DNA from: Xenorhabdus griffiniae
Lineage (GTDB): Bacteria > Pseudomonadota > Gammaproteobacteria > Enterobacterales > Enterobacteriaceae
Assembly: GCF_037265215.1 (NCBI RefSeq)
Contig: NZ_CP147737.1
Location: 1,054,001-1,118,000, forward strand
Reading direction: 5' to 3'
Length of the DNA: 64,000 nt
This document shows positions 59,521 through 64,000 of the stretch, in pieces (position 1 is the first letter of the stretch; every line of letters begins with the position of its first letter). Position numbers and translations under genes: made by a program. Under the pieces are notes generated by a model, which saw only the letters and a list, made by a program, of their open reading frames with translations, was not told where the DNA came from and searched no databases.

Positions 59521-60771
59521 CTAATTATGTTTCGGGGGGAAACACAATTTTTTTCGAATATCATAAATATGTTCTTTAATTTGCTTGGTGTTGGCAGCTG
59601 GGTGCTTTTTCCTTTCGATTTTTTTTCCTTTTTCTATTATTTGTTTTTTATTTCCTTCCAAGTTTGCGCTTTCTGTTACTTTATGGTTCTTATAATTAGC
59701 GTTATGTGAATAACGTCCCTCTCTAGCTGATTTCAACAGCGTCAGAGCATATCCTACTGGATTCCTAACAGAACCAGATTCAAAACCAGACTCTAGCTGA
59801 TTTAAGATTAACTTAGCTTGTTCAGTAGGTAAATCACACAACTGTTCTAACAGCATATTACTGTCCTGTTTACCCAACCGTTCTTTCAGTTTATCCGAAA
59901 AAATTAATATTGATGTTTCAGATACGTACGTTTCTTTTACACCATGTGTAAAATTACGTACGTAGTGGTTCGAATTTCGAACTCCATTGTAACCATCTGA
60001 TTTTACGCTTAGTTCGATTTTCGAACTTGGTTCCAATGTAGGCTGTGATTGGCTTAGTTCGATTTCCGAACTAAGTGATTTTGACTGTTTTGACTGAGTT
60101 CGATTTTTATTTTTTGGTGAAATATTACTACCTAGTATAGCCTCTTGCTCCGCTGCCACCTGTTGTGGTGTCTGTGCTGTTCCTAAACGATTTTCGATTA
60201 TTTTTATTCTAGAATGTTGATGTTTCATAAGAGGATCATCTTTTACTTCCTGTAAAATAGCCCTAGCTGTAAAACGGACACTCTTATTTTCATGGGAACA
60301 GCTTTTTTCTAATATATCTAACCAACGAGGATCTAGTATTTCAGCATCCAATGCGCTAATCGGCTCGTCATGTTGCATATAAATATTGCCACGTATACAC
60401 CCAGAATTATCCCGAACCCGTCTACACAAACTTAACCATCCGGTAACTCGTAACACTAATAACGCCCTGCTTATTGTTTCTCTTGATGCTTTTTTATTGT
60501 TAGGAGAAGCTAATTGTAATTGCAATTCATCATACGTAGGAAAAGTCGCACCATCATTTTGTTGTGCATATAAACGTATCATCATCCATGTTAGTTTATC
60601 GAAAGGTGAAAGACGGTTATCCAGTAGTAGCTGGCGAGGTATAGAGTCATGGATATTTCCAGCATAAATTAAACCACTACGTATCGTTCCCGTAGGTTCT
60701 GATATGCACGCTAATTTTTGCTGCATTTTTTCTAATGTAAAACTAATTAGACTCTCTTTTGAAATAGCCAT
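59521..60771 (-). CDS. STY4528-family ICE replication protein
   Basis: A 416-residue protein: an N-terminal winged-helix domain (about 30-135: LLDNRLSPFDKLTWMMIRLYAQQNDGATFPTYDELQLQL... SRETISRALLVLRVTGWLSL), a variable Ser/Gln/Lys-rich linker (about 200-265) whose DNA carries palindromes, and a C-terminal region with ESGFESGSVRNPVGYALTLLKSAREG reminiscent of replication proteins. It is probably the initiator for autonomous ICE replication. The last codons include the G6 quasi-palindrome. It starts MAISKESLISF. Confidence 0.85.
   Translation of the reverse strand: MAISKESLISFTLEKMQQKLACISEPTGTIRSGLIYAGNIHDSIPRQLLLDNRLSPFDKLTWMMIRLYAQQNDGATFPTYDELQLQLASPNNKKASRETISRALLVLRVTGWLSLCRRVRDNSGCIRGNIYMQHDEPISALDAEILDPRWLDILEKSCSHENKSVRFTARAILQEVKDDPLMKHQHSRIKIIENRLGTAQTPQQVAAEQEAILGSNISPKNKNRTQSKQSKSLSSEIELSQSQPTLEPSSKIELSVKSDGYNGVRNSNHYVRNFTHGVKETYVSETSILIFSDKLKERLGKQDSNMLLEQLCDLPTEQAKLILNQLESGFESGSVRNPVGYALTLLKSAREGRYSHNANYKNHKVTESANLEGNKKQIIEKGKKIERKKHPAANTKQIKEHIYDIRKKLCFPPKHN
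59529..59543. repeat. G6 quasi-palindrome, copy 4
   Basis: GTTTCGGGGGGAAAC overlapping codons just before the stop of the replication gene; exact match to copies at 2808, 2970 and 41334. Confidence 0.8.
59924..60105. repeat. Phased palindrome array inside the replication gene
   Basis: Nested palindrome ACGTACGT-TTC-TTTTACAC-CAT-GTGTAAAA-TT-ACGTACGT (59924-59963) followed by three GTTCGAA/TTTCGAAC-type sites at 59968, 60012 and 60057 (spacing 44 and 45 bp) and a half site GTTCGAT at 60098. This regular array, in a coding linker of poor protein conservation, looks like a set of initiator-binding iterons. Confidence 0.75.
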
Positions 60772-60859
60772 ATGTCATCCATACTACTTTATGATTCATA
60801 AATTAAATCGTTTTTTTACTGCGCCCAGTGAGCAGGCGCAGAGAAAAACGACTCACTCA

Positions 60860-61111
60860 CTATTTGAGTATTTCCTTGTTATAACGTTCGTGCGTCATTA
60901 GTTCCCAGTTTCTTCCGTTGTCTCGACTTAACAAACGCCAAAATGTACCTACATTAATTTTCAATATCCCTCCCTGTTTCCCCGCACATTTCATTTTTAT
61001 AGAAATTCGCTCCCCCTGCTTAAAACGAATTAGTTGTTTTGTAGCTTTATTGATAATTTTTTCAGGAATCCTGGTTCGATACATTAATCTGTGGTGCTCA
61101 CTCATCTTCAC
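60860..61111 (-). CDS. Small basic protein upstream of the replication gene
   Basis: An 83-residue basic protein, RIPEKIINKATKQLIRFKQGERISIKMKCAGKQGGILKINVGTFWRLLSRDNGRNWELMTHERY, compatible with a DNA-binding or ParE/HigB-like fold. Its GTG start (AAGGA seven bases upstream) overlaps the upstream stop, so it is coupled to the DUF2857-like gene. Family not certain. Confidence 0.65.
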   Translation of the reverse strand: MKMSEHHRLMYRTRIPEKIINKATKQLIRFKQGERISIKMKCAGKQGGILKINVGTFWRLLSRDNGRNWELMTHERYNKEILK

Positions 61112-61710
61112 ACTAGGTTCCTTATTTTACGTTTAAGACTCCTTTTTTTAGTATTTACAGGTGAAACTTCTAGCAAATCTTGAAGATTATTCCAAACAGC
61201 CGTTAGTGATAATGCTAATTCTTCTGCCAGCAACATCATCATTTCAAATCCTTCTGCACTGTTTATATTTTGAATATCGGATTTTTTCCAACGACTCCAA
61301 AGAGCTTCTCTAGCTTGCTCACTCAAATTAGAAGAACGTCCAACAGATACTCTTAAATTCGCTAATCGTCTGCGAGTGCTGACGTCTACAGGAGAGAGTC
61401 CAAAATAGTGATGCATCATTTCTATAGATGCACCTAATGCTAATGCCCTATCAATACACTCGTTTCTTTTTTGTTCTAACCGCGATTGCTCTAAAATTAA
61501 GTATAGGTTTTCATGATGTATATGATATGTAATAACAGACACTTGACTTTTGGAAAGATAATATAAATCCTCAAGTGTCAGATTATTCAACATCCGAATT
61601 TCGTCTGGACTTAATCCTAATGAATCACAACGCCTTAAGTTGCCAGACTTAATTTCCATAATAAGATTAGTTAATAAATTATTACCTGACATTGATAATT
61701 GCTTTGTCAT
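61108..61710 (-). CDS. DUF2857-family ICE protein (STY4526-like)
   Basis: A 200-residue helical protein; SLGLSPDEIRMLNNLTLEDLYYLSKSQ and DRALALGASIEMMHHYFGLSPVDVSTRRRLANL are characteristic of DUF2857. I start at MTKQLSMSGNN (61710), where GGGGA lies eight bases upstream, rather than the hydrophobic-extended frame, which would overlap most of the previous gene. Conserved in SPI-7-type ICEs; function unknown. Confidence 0.82.
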   Translation of the reverse strand: MTKQLSMSGNNLLTNLIMEIKSGNLRRCDSLGLSPDEIRMLNNLTLEDLYYLSKSQVSVITYHIHHENLYLILEQSRLEQKRNECIDRALALGASIEMMHHYFGLSPVDVSTRRRLANLRVSVGRSSNLSEQAREALWSRWKKSDIQNINSAEGFEMMMLLAEELALSLTAVWNNLQDLLEVSPVNTKKRSLKRKIRNLV

Positions 61711-62320
61711 TGTTTTGATCCCCAATATGAAAACCAACAACAGAATGACCATAAAATTCAACTTTCCAATCATTCATATGATGGATTTCATTGCAATGTA
61801 GCTTTAAAGGTGACATTTCAATCCACAATTGCCCAACCCACTGCACACAAAATTTATGCTTCATTTGTTTCCTAAGCAGAGAAAAAGGCGTTGATTGACA
61901 ACGTTCAACTTCTAAATTTTTTCTTAAATAACGATATGTTGCCAACCTCAGCCTATCTTTCAACTCAATAAACAATATCTTAGCTATTTCAGAACGGTGA
62001 CCTAATCCATAAAAAATAACATCAAATGACCGTTCAGATAATTCACTTTTTTGAAGCAAAACACCCGAACCTGTAACTTCTGAGCAGAGCATTAACAAAA
62101 GATTCCAATCTATTTCATGTTTAGCCAATTCCACTAATTGAGTTGAAAAAATTTCTTTTTGTGTATTTTTCATAGCAACAGTCTGAAATTCACGTATCAG
62201 AAAGATAAGTTTTTTCAACTCTTTTTCATCATGATCTTTTTTATGCCGCCCTGTATTGAAAAAGGGAGGCATAGTATTAATTAGACGTTTGAGATATTGT
62301 AAATTATCTTCACACATCAT
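61682..62320 (-). CDS. Conserved ICE protein of unknown function
   Basis: A 212-residue protein rich in basic and aromatic residues; LLQKSELSERSFDVIFYGLGHRSEIAKILFIELKDRLRLATYRYLRKNLEVERCQSTPF is the most conserved-looking part. It overlaps the end of parB and the start of the DUF2857-like gene. The start is uncertain: ATG 62320 has GGAG 12 bases upstream; ATG 62338 lacks a site. A replication/partition role follows from position only. Confidence 0.6.
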   Translation of the reverse strand: MMCEDNLQYLKRLINTMPPFFNTGRHKKDHDEKELKKLIFLIREFQTVAMKNTQKEIFSTQLVELAKHEIDWNLLLMLCSEVTGSGVLLQKSELSERSFDVIFYGLGHRSEIAKILFIELKDRLRLATYRYLRKNLEVERCQSTPFSLLRKQMKHKFCVQWVGQLWIEMSPLKLHCNEIHHMNDWKVEFYGHSVVGFHIGDQNNDKAIINVR

Positions 62321-63947
62321 TAAGATTCGTGACTCCATCTAGCAAATATATTGATTGCAATTCACGTAACCTTCTTAGCAAACGCACGATTTTTATGAAC
62401 TGTAAAATCGATTCATCATCAAAATCTGGACTTTTTATTTTATCAGCAGTACATGAGCCAACTAACACTTCACAAAGATAACCATGATTAAGTACCTCTC
62501 CATCATGACCAGATAACAATTTCAATAAAGTTAGAACAGGTGCATTACCTTCATTAACTCTAAACCCAGAGGATCTCATTTCAGAATTATCTTGGCTAAT
62601 AAACTCAGACATACCTAATCCATCAACAAGAGAAAAAACAGAGCGGAATATTTCTACTTGTAGATGTTCAATATCGTCCTGCAATGGCGAAATAGGGTAT
62701 AATGCGCTTAACGTTACCGGTTGACTTTCTTTACCTTGACTTGGCAAACTTTCAAAATATGGTGATATTAATGTCTCTATTGGTTCGTTTTCTGATTCAC
62801 CATTAGGAGTATTATTTTTTTTCGTGCTATAAAATTCCTCCTCACTTGAGTTATTAACGTCAACAAAATCAACTTGCTCATCTTCAATTGTTGCTTTTAT
62901 CTGTTTTACGTTTGCCGCAACTTTTGATTCTGATGACTCATTGTCTGGAAAAGATATATCGTCATGATGTTCTTTAGTTGTAGATTTATCTTTTACTTCA
63001 CCTTCAGCATTATTTTTCGTTTGGTTTGCATCTACATTATCAAAAATTCCTTTAGATTGCGTTTTAGGATTTAATTCAAATAACCATCTATCATAATTTA
63101 ATAATGAATGAGGGCAATTTTTAATTAACTCTCCAATTAGCTCATCTCGAAATACATCTAATGAAAATAATTCTGGGGAATCAAGATGAGCGCAAACATT
63201 AGAAAAAACATCAACAGGTAAGTTTTTGTCATCGCTATCTGAAAGAAATTCTTTTCCCACACGTTTAGCATTAGAACGCAGTAAAAGTAGTGATTCAATT
63301 TGACCTCTACCCATACCGTTTTCTAATAAGGTCGGCATATATGGGTACAAATAATTTAATGCATCTTCCATTTTACTGATACTGGAATAATGGACAGGAA
63401 ACCCTTCTTTATCTAGTAACTTAGAAAGTTCACGTAATGTTACTTTTTTACTCAATTTATCTTCAAACAATGTCCTGGCTTTATGAACTCCTTGCGCTTT
63501 TTCTATGAAGGTTAAATCGCCACGCATATCATTTTCTGCCAAATGGCCTATTATACAATGTAAACGACCAGGCCACGGTTTGAATAAACAGTGAATTCGA
63601 AAAAAACGCTCATCACCTGTTTCTTGCCATAGTTCTGAAAGAATTTGATAGCGGGTATTACCACCATCACTAAATATATATGTATCGTCACCATCAGGAT
63701 CTCGAGTCACTTTAGGTACTGTATCCAGTCCACGGGCTTTGATCGATGCCTTAATATCATCATAACGGGGATTCCTCACCTTTCTAGGGTTATCTGGGTT
63801 TGGGTTAAGCTGATCTAGCGTTAATACCATAGGCATTTCACTCACTGGTATAACTAGATTTTCAGGAACATTAGAAATATTCGCATTCGGTGAAAAGCTT
63901 CCAAGTAATAAAGCATCACCTAATTTTTTATTTTTTTGCTTTTTCAT
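62310..63947 (-). CDS. parB: ParB-family partition protein, PFGI-1 class
   Basis: A 545-residue ParB-like protein: nuclease-like N-terminal domain (about 30-160: MVLTLDQLNPNPDNPRKVRNPRYDDIKASIKARGL, IFSDGGNTRYQIL), central HTH (about 150-230: KKVTLRELSKLLDKEGFPVHYSSISKMEDAL), an acidic low-complexity linker (about 300-400) and a C-terminal helical region. It is expected to bind parS-like sites with a ParA outside the window and to maintain the ICE during autonomous replication. Confidence 0.9.
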   Translation of the reverse strand: MKKQKNKKLGDALLLGSFSPNANISNVPENLVIPVSEMPMVLTLDQLNPNPDNPRKVRNPRYDDIKASIKARGLDTVPKVTRDPDGDDTYIFSDGGNTRYQILSELWQETGDERFFRIHCLFKPWPGRLHCIIGHLAENDMRGDLTFIEKAQGVHKARTLFEDKLSKKVTLRELSKLLDKEGFPVHYSSISKMEDALNYLYPYMPTLLENGMGRGQIESLLLLRSNAKRVGKEFLSDSDDKNLPVDVFSNVCAHLDSPELFSLDVFRDELIGELIKNCPHSLLNYDRWLFELNPKTQSKGIFDNVDANQTKNNAEGEVKDKSTTKEHHDDISFPDNESSESKVAANVKQIKATIEDEQVDFVDVNNSSEEEFYSTKKNNTPNGESENEPIETLISPYFESLPSQGKESQPVTLSALYPISPLQDDIEHLQVEIFRSVFSLVDGLGMSEFISQDNSEMRSSGFRVNEGNAPVLTLLKLLSGHDGEVLNHGYLCEVLVGSCTADKIKSPDFDDESILQFIKIVRLLRRLRELQSIYLLDGVTNLNDV

Positions 63948-63950
63948 ATA

Positions 63951-64000
63951 TTACCCCCTCATCCCAAAATCATATCCTTGTGGAAAATCAGAAAAACGAG
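63951..64000 (-). CDS. Partial upstream gene, C-terminus only
   Basis: The minus-strand frame entering from the right edge reads RFSDFPQGYDFGMRG and stops three bases before the parB ATG. In PFGI-1-class ICEs a DnaB-like helicase gene lies here, and this tail would fit one, but so little sequence is present that the product cannot be confirmed. Confidence 0.45.
   Translation of the reverse strand, partial: RFSDFPQGYDFGMRG

Noticed and set aside
60772..60859. Hairpin TGCGCC/GGCGCA as a terminator
   Set aside because: Only a 6-bp stem, with A-rich rather than T-rich sequence following on the minus strand.

Overview
The window looks like most of one integrative and conjugative element (ICE) of the PFGI-1/SPI-7 class (MobH type) from an AT-rich enterobacterium. 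The xye-type radical SAM peptide locus, an F-like ccdAB pair and the IS630/ISAs1/IS5 load suggest the Morganellaceae (Xenorhabdus, Photorhabdus, Providencia or relatives). That host assignment is inference. No rRNA, tRNA or chromosomal flank is visible, so neither element end (att site) is proven, although the left edge, with a tyrosine recombinase next to a TraI-like gene, resembles a typical ICE terminus. Almost all backbone genes are on the minus strand, so they read from right to left.

Right end (64.0-56 kb): the tail of an upstream gene, PFGI-class ParB, two conserved ICE proteins, a small basic protein, an STY4528-like replication protein whose gene carries a phased palindrome array, a PFL_4669-family protein, a lipoprotein and topoisomerase III. 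Next (55.5-48.6 kb) come two tandem secreted paralogues, an STY4534-like protein, SSB, small proteins, a DGQHR (DndB-like) protein and a gene split by an IS630 element.

Transfer machinery: PilL, coiled-coil and PFL_4693-like proteins, lytic transglycosylase, PFL_4695-like protein, an Mrr-type nuclease, TraD and a PFL_4697-like protein (48.3-41.6 kb). After an intruding 5.5-kb island come the RAQPRD protein, pilin/channel components, VirB4/TraC ATPase, TraU-, TraH- and TraG-like proteins (36.1-20.3 kb). The island at 36.1-41.6 kb carries an IS5, a serine recombinase gene broken by ISAs1, and a plus-strand string of small genes. A second insertion, between 25.0 and 28.2 kb, carries a repeat-rich autotransporter.

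Cargo (20.3-9.5 kb): an ISL3 transposase with a D12 adenine methyltransferase, then a ribosomal peptide locus with two precursors, a radical SAM maturase, HlyD, a C39-peptidase ABC exporter and an aspartyl protease. It looks like a partial tandem duplication in which each copy has lost a different gene. A DUF3742-like membrane protein and ccdAB follow. Left end (9.4-0 kb): an inverted-repeat-rich noncoding region that may hold oriT, a tyrosine recombinase coupled to a secreted SGNH hydrolase, ArdC antirestriction protein, UvrD-like helicase, a TraI-like protein lacking the conserved HD, and a second tyrosine recombinase.

The most notable signals are the reciprocally decayed cyclophane-peptide locus; three ~135-bp structured repeats ahead of the ardC, integrase and ssb operons, which could be single-strand promoters; palindromes spaced 44-45 bp inside the replication gene; and a leader cassette used three times ahead of exported-protein genes.
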